This document shows positions 11,568 through 19,863 of a DNA stretch of 34,527 bases, piece by piece; the stretch's first letter is position 1, and the number at the start of each line of letters is the position of its first letter. The notes beneath the pieces were generated by a model. It did no database searches, was not told where the DNA came from, and worked only from the letters and a program-made list of their open reading frames with translations. Origin of the DNA: Novosphingobium sp. 17-62-19 (lineage in GTDB: Bacteria > Pseudomonadota > Alphaproteobacteria > Sphingomonadales > Sphingomonadaceae); the NCBI RefSeq assembly GCF_002256775.1, contig NZ_NCII01000023.1, positions 1 to 34,527 of the forward strand. The letters are read 5' to 3'. A program made the translations under genes and the position numbers.

Positions 11568-13187
11568 TTACTTGGTAGGATCAGCCGCCTTCGCCGCTCC
11601 CGCCGCAAATTCCTTGCCGAAGAAGCTCCCCGCATACCACTTCGGTCGCTCGTCCGCGTTTGCCAGCGCTTGCACGGTATAGTAGTTCACTTTGGCGAAC
11701 AGCGCCCCTGCCTCCCAGTCGAACGGCAGCTTCATGTCGTCGCTCGGCTTGTGATAGTGGTCCTTGAGGAAATCGCGGAACGCCTTTTCGCCCGGTCCGG
11801 CAAAGCCCGTCATCATGAACACCGCAGGTACACCCTGCTGCACGAAGCGGTAATGATCAGAGCGGGTGAACAGCCCCTCCTCCGGCATCGGATCGGGCGA
11901 GAGTGTGATCCCGGCCTTCCTGGCAGCCTCGGCCACGACCGGACCCATCGTCGAATTCTCCGCGCCAAAGGCCACGACATCGCTGAACTTGTAGGTCAGC
12001 ACCGGCATGTCGAAATTGACGAGACCCACGACCTCACCCTTCACGACAGGATTGCGTGCCAGATAGTCTGACCCGATCAGCCCGCCCTCCTCGCCGGTCA
12101 GCGCGGCAAACATCACCGAACGGCGAGGTTTGTCCTGCACCACCGCGCGGGCGACCTCCAGCATCGTCGCCACGCCCGAAGCGTTATCCATCGCGCCGTT
12201 GAACAGCTTGTCCTCACCCTTCCCATGATCGCCGATGTGATCGAGATGCGCGGTCATGCCCACGAACTCGCCCGCCACTTTGGGATCGCTCCCCGGCAGC
12301 ATGGCGACGACGTTTTCGCTCACCACGTCTTTCCACGTGTTGGCGAACGACAGGCTGGCCTTGGCCTTCAGATCGAACCCCTTGGGCCGTCCGCCGGTCT
12401 TGTTGGCCTCGGCAAAGATCTTCGCCAGCGGCTTGCCTGCTGCTGCAAACAGCGGCGCGGCGGCATCAGGGTTGAGCGTCGCCGAACCCCTGATCGCGCT
12501 TGTGCGGCTGAAGGCCTTGCCATCGGTGCCGACCCAGCCCTTGGCCGGACCATCGGAAATCTCCACCCGGCGCGCCCATGGGCGGCGCGCGGTGTCCTCG
12601 ATGGTCGGGACCGAGATGACCGCCACTGCCCCGCGCTTCATCGCCATCACTGCCTTTTCAGAATTGAGGTGCGCGCCTAGCTCGCTCGGCGTGCCCTTGG
12701 GAAAGCCGGTGAGCACGACCACGATCTTGCCCTTCACATTCAGGCCCTTGTAGTCGTCAAAGCCCAGATCGGGCCGATCAAACCCGAAGCCCGCGAAGAC
12801 AAGCGGCGCTTCTGTCGCCACCGCCTTGTCGCTCAGACTCGGCCGCACCAGCACTTGCGCGGTGTCGGACAGCACGGTCTCCTTACCGCCAAAGGTCAGC
12901 GCCAGCTTGGGCTCGCCGTCAAGCCGTGCTTCGCGCACGGTCAGTTTCTGGAAGAATGAGCCGTCCGGCCCAGCAGGTTTCAGCCCCATCGCGATGAACT
13001 GCGACGCGACGTAGTTGGCAGCAATGTCGTAGCCCTTCGACCCGGTATCACGCCCTTCCAGCAGATCGTCGGCCAGAAAAGTGACATGCGCGCGCACGGC
13101 TTCGGGGGTGAACACCGGCTCTTCCGCAAGTGCCGGAACGGCAACGGAAACCAGCAGGGCGGTGGAGAGCAAAAGCTTGACGTTCAT
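11568..13187 (-). CDS. Exported M28-family zinc aminopeptidase
   Basis: A 539-residue secreted metallopeptidase. A Sec signal peptide (core LLLSTALLVSVAVPALA, cleavage near residue 21) is followed by an N-terminal segment, a PA-type insert at about 125-230, and an M28 catalytic domain with the co-catalytic two-zinc site: His314 in AHLDHIG, Asp334 in GAMDNASG, catalytic Glu366/367 in TGEEGG, Asp393 in VNFDMP and a late His in HYHKPSDD. It should trim N-terminal residues from peptides in the periplasm or outside the cell. The ATG at 13187 is preferred because the signal peptide starts there; an ATG at 13208 adds only charged residues. It is divergent from the M16 peptidase gene. The 208-base gap between them shows no recognisable promoter boxes. 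Confidence 0.9.
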   Translation of the reverse strand: MNVKLLLSTALLVSVAVPALAEEPVFTPEAVRAHVTFLADDLLEGRDTGSKGYDIAANYVASQFIAMGLKPAGPDGSFFQKLTVREARLDGEPKLALTFGGKETVLSDTAQVLVRPSLSDKAVATEAPLVFAGFGFDRPDLGFDDYKGLNVKGKIVVVLTGFPKGTPSELGAHLNSEKAVMAMKRGAVAVISVPTIEDTARRPWARRVEISDGPAKGWVGTDGKAFSRTSAIRGSATLNPDAAAPLFAAAGKPLAKIFAEANKTGGRPKGFDLKAKASLSFANTWKDVVSENVVAMLPGSDPKVAGEFVGMTAHLDHIGDHGKGEDKLFNGAMDNASGVATMLEVARAVVQDKPRRSVMFAALTGEEGGLIGSDYLARNPVVKGEVVGLVNFDMPVLTYKFSDVVAFGAENSTMGPVVAEAARKAGITLSPDPMPEEGLFTRSDHYRFVQQGVPAVFMMTGFAGPGEKAFRDFLKDHYHKPSDDMKLPFDWEAGALFAKVNYYTVQALANADERPKWYAGSFFGKEFAAGAAKAADPTK

Positions 13188-13395
13188 CGGTTTCTCTTTG
13201 TCATTCATCGAAAGGGACTGCGCGGCGCACAGCCAAAGCAAACGCCGCACTTGCGCGCGCGATCATGGGCATTAGAAAGTTACCAATCAAACCAAATCTG
13301 GAGCAATCGCATTCCGGCTTCGTTCAGCCCTGCCCCGCTCTGGAACCACAGCACAACGGCAGTCGTATTGCTGCCACGACAACATCGGGAAGCCC

Positions 13396-16254
13396 ATGCA
13401 GCGTAAAATCACCACCAGCCTGTTTGCTATCGCCGCCGCCACCGCACTCACGGCTCCAGCAGCCGCGCAGGACGCTAAGGCAGCACCGCTGGCCGATCTG
13501 GTATCGAAGGTCAAGATCCCCTACGAGAGCTTCAAGCTCGACAACGGGCTGACCGTGCTGGTCCACACCGACCGCAAGGCTCCGGTGGTCGCCGTTTCGA
13601 TCTGGTACGGGGTGGGTTCGAAGAACGAGCCGAAGGGCAAGACCGGCTTTGCCCACCTGTTCGAACACCTGATGTTCAACGGCACCGAAAACGTCCCCGG
13701 CGATTTCTTCGCGCCATTGCAGCAGGTCGGCGCGACTGATCTGAACGGCACGACATGGTTTGACCGGACCAACTACTTCCAGACCGTGCCCACCGCCGCG
13801 CTGGACATGGTGCTGATGATGGAATCAGACCGCATGGGCCACTTGCTTGGCGCAGTGACTCAGGAAGTGCTCGATAACCAGCGCGCCGTTGTGCAGAACG
13901 AAAAGCGGCAGGGGGACAACAACCCTTACGGCATGGTCGAGTACGAGCAGCTCGAGAACCTCTACCCTTCGGGCCACCCTTACCACCACTCCACCATCGG
14001 TTCGATGGCAGACCTCGATTCGGCCAGCCTGGATGACGTGAAGGGCTGGTTCCGCGACAATTACGGCCCCAACAATTCGATCCTCGTCCTTGCTGGCGAT
14101 CTCGATGTGGCAACGGCAAAGGCCAAAGTGGCCAAGTGGTTCGGCGATATCAAGCCCGGCCCGGCGGTAAAGCCGGTCAGCGCCCCGGTGCCTACCCTGC
14201 CCGCGCCGCTGGCCAAGACGATCAAGGATCAGGTCGCTACCACGCGCATCTATCGCATGTGGGCGGTGCCGGGGCTGGACAACCCGGATTACCTGCCGCT
14301 CGATCTTGGTGCTTCGGTGTTGGGCGGCCTCGCCTCGTCAAGGCTGGACGATTCGCTCGTGCGGCAGCAGAAGCTGGCCGTCTCGGTTTCCGCCCAAGCT
14401 GAAATCTTTGCACAAGCCTCGCAATTCGTGGTGAAGGCGGACGTCACCCCGGGGCAGGATCCAGCCAAGGTTGCCGCCGCGCTCGATGCAGAAATTGCAA
14501 AGTTTATCAAAGAAGGCCCCAGCGCCGACGAACTGCAGCGCGCGGCAATGTCGGCCACGGCCAACGAAATCCGTGGGTTGGAACGTACTGGCGGATTCAA
14601 CGGAAAGGCACCGACGCTGGCGGAGGGGCTTCTCTACAATGGCGATCCGGCACACTACCGCACCGAACTGGAACGCACCGCAGCGATGAAGCCTGCCGAT
14701 GTGCAGGCGGCACTGGCCAAGTGGCTGTCGCGTCCAGCGTTTGCCCTGACGGTGGAACCGGGTGAACGCGTCGAAGGTGGCGAAGGGCGCGGCGGGTTCT
14801 ATACAGACAATGCAACCGGTATGCGCCCTGCCTTCTACGCCGATCCCGCACTGCCGACAAAGGGAGCGCCAGTCGCCAGCACCGGCGCGGCAGACCGTTC
14901 AAAGCTGCCCGCCGTGGGGGAACTCGCCCCACTCGATTTCCCGGCGATCCAGCGCGCCACGCTCAAGAACGGAATCCCCGTCTATTTCGCCAAGCGCAGC
15001 GAAGTGCCGACCGTTTCGGTCCGCGTCAGCTTCGATGCGGGCTATGCCGCCGATCCCAAATCGGCGCTGGGCACGCAATCGCTGCTTCTCAACCTGATGA
15101 ATGAAGGCACCGAGACGCTCGACAGTTCAGCGCTTGCGCGTGAGCGGGAGCGACTGGGCGCGGAGATTTCGCTCTCGGCAACGAGCGACCTCACTTCTTT
15201 CCAGGTCAACGCACTTTCGCCCAATCTCGCCCCATCACTTGGCCTTCTGGCCGACGTTGTGCGCCGCCCCGCGCTCGATCCCGCAGAACTTGAGCGCGTG
15301 CGCACGCAGCAACTCACGGCGATTTCCGCGGAATTGAAGAACCCGCAGGCACTGGCAGCCCGTGTGCTGGTGCCTATGCTTTATGGCAGCCACCCCTATG
15401 CCTTCCCGGCGAGCGGACTGGGTGATCCAGCGGCGGTCAAGGCCATGAGCCGTGACGACCTGAAGGCCTTCCACACACGCTGGTTCCGGCCCGATACCGC
15501 GAAGATCTTTGTGGTGGGTGATACAACGCTCGATGCAGTGGTGAAAATGCTGGACGAGAGCTTCGGAAATTGGCCATCCAACCGCATGGCGCGCCCGATG
15601 AAGGACTTTTCCGCCGCCGTTCCGGCACAGAAGAGCCGCGTGATCCTCGTCAACCGCCCCGGATCGCCACAGTCGTTCATCATGGCGGGCAAAGTGATCG
15701 ATGCGAAGGGCACCGACGACAACCTGGCACTCGGCACGGCCAACGACATCCTTGGCGGGAACTTCCTGGGCCGCATCAACATGAACCTGCGCGAAGCCAA
15801 GGGCTGGACCTATGGCGCCTACAACGGCGTGACTGAACCGCTCGACAAGGTGCGTTTCCAGGTGATCGCACCGGTACAGACGGACCGCACCGGGGAATCC
15901 ATCGCCGAGATCAAGCGCGAAATCGACGAGTTCGACACGAGCAAGGGCGTGACCGCCGAAGAGTTCGACTGGTCAACCAAGGGCAGCGCGCGCGAACTGC
16001 CGGGCGCGTTTGAAACCAGCGCGGCAGTGCTGGAAGGCGTCGCCAAGATCGTCAACTACCAGCGCCCGGATGACTTCTACGAAACGCTGTCGGCCCGCTA
16101 CGGCAAAATGACCGCTGCCGAGGCTGACAAGGCCTTCCGGTCAAAGGTCAACACCGATGGGATGGTCTGGGTCGTCGTGGGCGATGCCGCCAAGGTGAAG
16201 CCGCAGTTGGAAAAGCTGGGCCTGCCGGTGGAAGACATGGCCACGCCGGAGTGA
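13396..16254 (+). CDS. Exported M16-family zinc peptidase, two-domain fusion
   Basis: A 952-residue pitrilysin/insulinase-family protease with a signal peptide (cleavage near AAAQ, about residue 24). The N-terminal M16 half has the inverted zinc motif HLFEH at 87-91, with Glu169 in NEKRQG about 78 residues later as the third ligand. The C-terminal half repeats the fold (from about 515, QRATLKNGIPVYFAKR), lacks HxxEH, and carries the R/Y element GRINMNLREAKGWTYGAY that completes the active site in trans. This active-plus-inactive arrangement is common in bacterial periplasmic M16 enzymes, which digest peptides inside a closed chamber. It probably works with the neighbouring M28 enzyme on exported peptides. 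The ATG at 13396 is preceded by CGGGAAG. Element D1 starts 7 bases after the stop. Confidence 0.93.
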   Translation: MQRKITTSLFAIAAATALTAPAAAQDAKAAPLADLVSKVKIPYESFKLDNGLTVLVHTDRKAPVVAVSIWYGVGSKNEPKGKTGFAHLFEHLMFNGTENVPGDFFAPLQQVGATDLNGTTWFDRTNYFQTVPTAALDMVLMMESDRMGHLLGAVTQEVLDNQRAVVQNEKRQGDNNPYGMVEYEQLENLYPSGHPYHHSTIGSMADLDSASLDDVKGWFRDNYGPNNSILVLAGDLDVATAKAKVAKWFGDIKPGPAVKPVSAPVPTLPAPLAKTIKDQVATTRIYRMWAVPGLDNPDYLPLDLGASVLGGLASSRLDDSLVRQQKLAVSVSAQAEIFAQASQFVVKADVTPGQDPAKVAAALDAEIAKFIKEGPSADELQRAAMSATANEIRGLERTGGFNGKAPTLAEGLLYNGDPAHYRTELERTAAMKPADVQAALAKWLSRPAFALTVEPGERVEGGEGRGGFYTDNATGMRPAFYADPALPTKGAPVASTGAADRSKLPAVGELAPLDFPAIQRATLKNGIPVYFAKRSEVPTVSVRVSFDAGYAADPKSALGTQSLLLNLMNEGTETLDSSALARERERLGAEISLSATSDLTSFQVNALSPNLAPSLGLLADVVRRPALDPAELERVRTQQLTAISAELKNPQALAARVLVPMLYGSHPYAFPASGLGDPAAVKAMSRDDLKAFHTRWFRPDTAKIFVVGDTTLDAVVKMLDESFGNWPSNRMARPMKDFSAAVPAQKSRVILVNRPGSPQSFIMAGKVIDAKGTDDNLALGTANDILGGNFLGRINMNLREAKGWTYGAYNGVTEPLDKVRFQVIAPVQTDRTGESIAEIKREIDEFDTSKGVTAEEFDWSTKGSARELPGAFETSAAVLEGVAKIVNYQRPDDFYETLSARYGKMTAAEADKAFRSKVNTDGMVWVVVGDAAKVKPQLEKLGLPVEDMATPE

Positions 16255-16261
16255 CAGTGCT

Positions 16262-16363
16262 CCCCCTCCTCTTCAGAGGAGGGGGCAAGGGGGTGGTGTT
16301 TCCTACGCACAAGCATCGTCGAAACGCCACCACCCCCAACCCCCTCCTCTGAAGAGGAGGGGG
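16262..16363. repeat. Family D compound palindrome D1
   Basis: Two 24-base hairpins, CCCCCTCCTCTTCAGAGGAGGGGG (16262-16285, given here by position with an 11-base stem) and its reverse complement (16340-16363), enclose further complementary arms (GGGGGTGGTG and CACCACCCCC). The whole is one inverted repeat with a central unique stretch. It starts 7 bases after the M16 stop and ends CTTTTG, so it could act as a terminator. Only one copy is in this window. Confidence 0.88.
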
Positions 16364-16440
16364 CTTTTGTTGGCCTGTCTTGCTATTGACACTTTTGTAA
16401 TTAGACTACGCGCGACCAACACGAAAATGGGAGAGCATCC

Positions 16441-16737
16441 ATGTCCGTAGCCGGCACCTACAATTGCGTGACCCACACCCCCATGGGTGACCAGACCAGC
16501 ACCTTCACCGTCAATGTCGATGGCGACAGCTTCACCGGCACCAACGCTGGCCAAACCGGAACGATGGAAGTGGAGAACGGCAAGGTCGATGGCAACACGC
16601 TGACCTGGCAGATGAAGATGACCGTGCCGATGCCCATGACGCTGGATTGCACCGCCACCGTCGAAGGCGACAAACTGGACGGCAAGGTCACGGCAGGTAT
16701 GTTCGGCACCTTCCCGATGGAAGGCACACGGGCCTGA
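16441..16737 (+). CDS. Small beta-rich protein of unknown function
   Basis: A 98-residue protein that I cannot assign to a characterised family. It begins SVAGTYNCVTHTPMGDQTST and continues as alternating short beta-strand patterns (TFTVNVDGDSFTGT, GTMEVENGKVDG, TLTWQMKMTVPM, TVEGDKLDGKVTAG, GTFPMEGTRA), like the repeated up-and-down strands of small calycin/lipocalin-like barrels. There is no signal peptide and no membrane segment. GGGAG stands 7 bases before the ATG at 16441. Spacing, start and composition support a real gene. It is monocistronic, bounded by D1 on the left and a bidirectional-looking terminator on the right. Ligand binding is only a guess from the fold pattern. Confidence 0.75.
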   Translation: MSVAGTYNCVTHTPMGDQTSTFTVNVDGDSFTGTNAGQTGTMEVENGKVDGNTLTWQMKMTVPMPMTLDCTATVEGDKLDGKVTAGMFGTFPMEGTRA

Positions 16738-16755
16738 CTTCACACAAACGGACGC

Positions 16756-16792
16756 AAAAATAGGGGGCAGGTACTTGGCCTTGCCCCCTATT
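16756..16792 (-). terminator. Terminator of the exported-protein pair (possibly bidirectional)
   Basis: AATAGGGGGCA (16759-16769) pairs perfectly with TGCCCCCTATT (16782-16792). Read leftward, the hairpin is followed by five T residues, a good intrinsic terminator for the gene ending at 16798. Read rightward the trailing run is weaker (CCGTTT), but it may also stop the small gene ending at 16737. Confidence 0.85.
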
Positions 16793-16797
16793 CCGTT

Positions 16798-17682
16798 TCA
16801 GCGGACCGCAGGCGTGGTCTGCGCTGCCTGAGCGGTCAGGTCGATGACCTTGCCGCGCTCGTACCGCATCACGCCGTCGATCGGCATTACGCGGTCAACT
16901 TCAAGGCCGAACCAGTTGGGCATCCGGTCAACCGGCATGAAACGCGCCACCACGACTAAGTCGGCCGGGACGCGCGGATCAGCAAACGGTGTGGGCGCGA
17001 ACGCCAACGAGGTTGTGCCTTCGGGCAAATCTAGCGAGGTTTTGGCGCGCGCTTCCTTTGGCCCACGCAGGGATTCGATCCAAGGCAGGCGCATCTTGCC
17101 AAGCGAGGTGACCTTGCCCGCTTCCGCCTGGAACGCCACGGTCCCGAGGCACGCGCAAAGCCCGCCGGGCACGGCGGCCATGACATTGCCGTAAAACACG
17201 TATTCGCCCGGCTCGACCTCGTGCAGATAGGTCGAAGCTCCGCCCTCAGCCTTTGCGAAGCGATTTTGTGGGCCGATGTGGACAGTGTGGACCTGCTCAT
17301 AGCGCGGCCATGAGAAGTTTGCCTCAGTCGGTTCCTGCGGCTCCTTGGGGCGGCCTGATGCCGGAGTTCCCTTGGACAGCAGTGCCACTTCCTTCTTCCA
17401 CGAAGCGTGCTTTTTCGCCCACTTCTCATGTTCCTTGGCCAGTTCCTCTGCACGTTTGGCCGCGTGCTTTGCAGCTTCATCGGCATTCGGACGCTTCATC
17501 AGCAGCGGGTTGACCTGATAGTCCCCCTGCACCGCGATATAGGCCTTGGCCGGGTTGAGCACGACCTGCGGCTTGTCCGCTACGGCCTTGTGCTCCCACT
17601 TCTCCTTGTCGTCCGCCGCATGGGCTGCGAGCGGCAGGAGAGCAATTGCGCTGATGAGCGCCAGTGTTTTCACGATCCTCAC
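16798..17682 (-). CDS. Exported protein of unknown function with a charged helical region
   Basis: I do not recognise a characterised family. The 294-residue protein has a clear signal peptide (LALISAIALLPLAAHAA, cleavage near residue 22). A strand-rich stretch (VVLNPAKAYIAVQGDYQVNP) follows, then a Lys/Glu/Ala-rich helical, probably coiled-coil region at about 64-106 (AAKRAEELAKEHEKWAKKHA). The C-terminal domain is beta-rich and includes TYLHEVEPGEYVFYGNVM and a Cys-x-Cys pair (GGLCACLG). The start is a GTG at 17682 that overlaps the stop of the upstream gene as GTGA, so translation of the two is coupled. The product is likely periplasmic or surface-attached and may partner with the upstream product. 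A strong terminator follows. Confidence 0.8.
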   Translation of the reverse strand: MRIVKTLALISAIALLPLAAHAADDKEKWEHKAVADKPQVVLNPAKAYIAVQGDYQVNPLLMKRPNADEAAKHAAKRAEELAKEHEKWAKKHASWKKEVALLSKGTPASGRPKEPQEPTEANFSWPRYEQVHTVHIGPQNRFAKAEGGASTYLHEVEPGEYVFYGNVMAAVPGGLCACLGTVAFQAEAGKVTSLGKMRLPWIESLRGPKEARAKTSLDLPEGTTSLAFAPTPFADPRVPADLVVVARFMPVDRMPNWFGLEVDRVMPIDGVMRYERGKVIDLTAQAAQTTPAVR

Positions 17683-18266
17683 AGGCCCAAGTCCTTTCCT
17701 GCCGGGGCCGGACCGGAAGCGACCTTCGCCTGTTGGGCGAGCAGCATCTGCCGCTCGGCTTCCTTCACACCATCAAGGCCTTCCTCGAAATTGAACGGCT
17801 CCCACTTCTCCTTGGCGAGTCCGTAGCGCGAATAGCCTTTGTAATTCATGCAGCGGCGCATGTTCACGCGGCGCAGGCGGCGCTTTTCCGAAGAGCCGAA
17901 AATTGCGCCCATCAGTGCGTTCGCAATCAGACCGCCCGCCGCTCCTGCCATCGTGTAGGTGTAGGGATAGGGCGCGTCCTGATAGCGGTAGCCCGAATCC
18001 AGCCCGCGCGCGAGATTGTCGCATTCGCGGATGTCGCTCAGCGCTTCGGCGAACGACGTTTCGGCGCGGTTGAAGACGTAATATTTGTCGAAGTCTTCTT
18101 CGATCAGCGGTGTGGACGTGAATGCCAGATCGGGCATCGACACGCTGGCCGAGTCCGGGATCGCGGTCATCACATCGTCTGCAGTTGCTTTTGCGGCGTC
18201 CTGAGCGCGCGCAACCCCACTTGCCGCCAGCGCGGCACAGGCCAGAATGGCCAGCTTTCCCTTCAT
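17679..18266 (-). CDS. Exported protein with glycine-zipper segment, unknown function
   Basis: A 195-residue protein with a signal peptide (LAILACAALAASGVARAQ, cleavage near residue 22). A short hydrophobic glycine-zipper-like stretch, TMAGAAGGLIANALMGAIFG, lies around residues 106-125. Next comes a basic patch (KRRLRRVNMRR) and the motif CMNYKGYSRY, a CMxxKGY pattern seen in many small envelope proteins. A second Cys in RECDNLA could form a disulfide with it. It is the first gene of a two-gene unit, and its TGA overlaps the GTG of the next gene. The ATG at 18266 is preferred because the signal peptide begins there and GAGGGGGTG precedes it; that site lies partly inside the hairpin at 18276-18310. 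Role unknown. Confidence 0.8.
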   Translation of the reverse strand: MKGKLAILACAALAASGVARAQDAAKATADDVMTAIPDSASVSMPDLAFTSTPLIEEDFDKYYVFNRAETSFAEALSDIRECDNLARGLDSGYRYQDAPYPYTYTMAGAAGGLIANALMGAIFGSSEKRRLRRVNMRRCMNYKGYSRYGLAKEKWEPFNFEEGLDGVKEAERQMLLAQQAKVASGPAPAGKDLGL

Positions 18267-18275
18267 CGGTGCACC

Positions 18276-18310
18276 CCCTCGTGATGCTGCACAATGCAGC
18301 ATCACGAGGG
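18276..18310 (-). promoter_or_regulatory. Perfect 16-bp hairpin overlapping a ribosome binding site
   Basis: CCCTCGTGATGCTGCA and its exact reverse complement (18276-18291 and 18295-18310) are separated by 3 bases. Read leftward, the distal arm ends in GAGGG, which is part of the Shine-Dalgarno stretch for the ATG at 18266. If transcribed, the hairpin would mask translation initiation. It lies 59 bases beyond the gatB stop and has no T run, so it is a poor intrinsic terminator. Confidence 0.75.
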
Positions 18311-18368
18311 ACTACGTAACCAGCGGCGCAGGCGGCGGCAAGGCTGCCTTACGCGCCGACCTGTGGAA

Positions 18369-19862
18369 TCAGGACAGCTTCTTCTTCAGCAGTTCGTTGA
18401 CCATGCCGGGGTTGGCTTTGCCCTGCATGGCCTTCATCGTCTGGCCCACGAAGAAGCCAAACAGGGCTTCCTTGCCGCCCTTGTACTGCTCGACCTTGTC
18501 AGCATTGGCCGCAAGGATGGCGTCGATGGCAGCTTCGATGGCGCCGGTGTCCGATGTCTGCTTCAGCCCTTCGCGCTCAACAATCACGCCCGCGCCGTCG
18601 CCGGTTTCGAGCATCTTTTCCAGCACCTGCTTGGCGATGGAGCCGGAAATCGTGCCATCGGCGATCAGCGCCAGCAGTTCCGCGCCTGCCGCCGGGCTGA
18701 CGGGCGAGGTTTCGAGGCTCGCACCCAGCTTGTTCAGCGCGCCGAACAGTTCGGAGATCAGCCAGTTGGCGGCCTGCTTGGCCACCTCGGCTTCGGGCTT
18801 CTTCGCCAACGCCGCCGTTTCGGCCAGCAGCACTTCGAACCAGCGCGCGGTTTCGACATCTGCCGTCAGCACATTGGCGTTGTAGGCCGAAAGGCCGAGC
18901 GCGGTTTCATAGCGTTCACGCTTGGCATCGGGCAGTTCGGGCAGGCTCGCGCGGCATTCCTCAAGGAACGCATCATCGAGTTCGAGCGGCAGCAGATCAG
19001 GATCGGGGAAGTAGCGGTAATCGTGCGCGTCTTCCTTCGACCGCATCGAGCGCGTCTCGTTGCGATCGGGATCGTAGAGGCGTGTTTCCTGAACGACCTT
19101 GCCGCCGTCCTCGATCAGCGCGACCTGACGTTTGGCTTCCTGTTCGACCACGGCCATCACGAAGCGGACCGAGTTGACGTTCTTGGTTTCAGTGCGGGTG
19201 CCCAGCTCACCGCCAGGCTTGCGGACCGAGACATTGACGTCGGCGCGCATCGAGCCCTGATCCATGTTGCCATCGCAACTGCCGACAAAGCGCAGGATCG
19301 TGCGCAGCTTCGACAGGTACGCCCCGGCCTCGGCGGGTGATCCCATGTCCGGGCGGCTGACAATTTCCATCAGCGCCACGCCCGAACGGTTGAGGTCGAC
19401 ATAGGACATCGTCGGGTGCTGATCGTGCATCAGCTTGCCTGCGTCCTGCTCCACGTGGATGCGTTCGACCCCGATGGTCTTCTTGGTATCGGGGTTCTTG
19501 TCGTCCAGCTGAATCTCGATCGCGCCTTCGCCCACGATGGGGTGATAGAGCTGGCTGATCTGATAACCCTGCGGAAGATCGGCATAGAAGTAGTTCTTGC
19601 GGTCAAACCGCGACCACTTGTTGATCTGCGCATTGATGGCCATGCCGGTGCGCACCGCCTGCCGGATGCATTCGCGGTTGGGCACGGGCAACATGCCCGG
19701 CATTGCCGCATCAACCAGGCTGACCTGCGTGTTCGGCTCCGCGCCGAACGCCGTCGCCGCGCCGGAAAACAGCTTGGCGTTGGTGGTGATCTGCGCATGA
19801 ACTTCGAGGCCGATCACGACCTCCCATTCACCAGTGTCGCCCTGAATACGATAATCGCTCAT
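18369..19862 (-). CDS. gatB: Asp-tRNA(Asn)/Glu-tRNA(Gln) amidotransferase subunit B
   Basis: GatB binds misacylated Glu-tRNA(Gln) or Asp-tRNA(Asn), activates the side chain with ATP and transamidates it with ammonia from GatA. The 497-residue product shows the family signature: [20 protein letters not shown] at the start, then [44 protein letters not shown], and [16 protein letters not shown] helical tail of YqeY/GatB-C type (about 350-497) contacts the tRNA. The ATG at 19862 lies one base after the TAA of gatA, so translation is coupled; an upstream in-frame extension falls inside gatA in another frame and is discarded. It is the last gene of gatC-gatA-gatB. Alphaproteobacteria typically depend on this route. 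Confidence 0.97.
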   Translation of the reverse strand: MSDYRIQGDTGEWEVVIGLEVHAQITTNAKLFSGAATAFGAEPNTQVSLVDAAMPGMLPVPNRECIRQAVRTGMAINAQINKWSRFDRKNYFYADLPQGYQISQLYHPIVGEGAIEIQLDDKNPDTKKTIGVERIHVEQDAGKLMHDQHPTMSYVDLNRSGVALMEIVSRPDMGSPAEAGAYLSKLRTILRFVGSCDGNMDQGSMRADVNVSVRKPGGELGTRTETKNVNSVRFVMAVVEQEAKRQVALIEDGGKVVQETRLYDPDRNETRSMRSKEDAHDYRYFPDPDLLPLELDDAFLEECRASLPELPDAKRERYETALGLSAYNANVLTADVETARWFEVLLAETAALAKKPEAEVAKQAANWLISELFGALNKLGASLETSPVSPAAGAELLALIADGTISGSIAKQVLEKMLETGDGAGVIVEREGLKQTSDTGAIEAAIDAILAANADKVEQYKGGKEALFGFFVGQTMKAMQGKANPGMVNELLKKKLS

Positions 19863-19863
19863 C

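Noticed and set aside
16386-16391. Perfect TTGACA before the 98-residue gene as a -35 box
   Set aside because: At 16-18 bases spacing there is only CGCGCG; the nearest AT-rich hexamers are 6-11 bases away, so no complete promoter can be supported.
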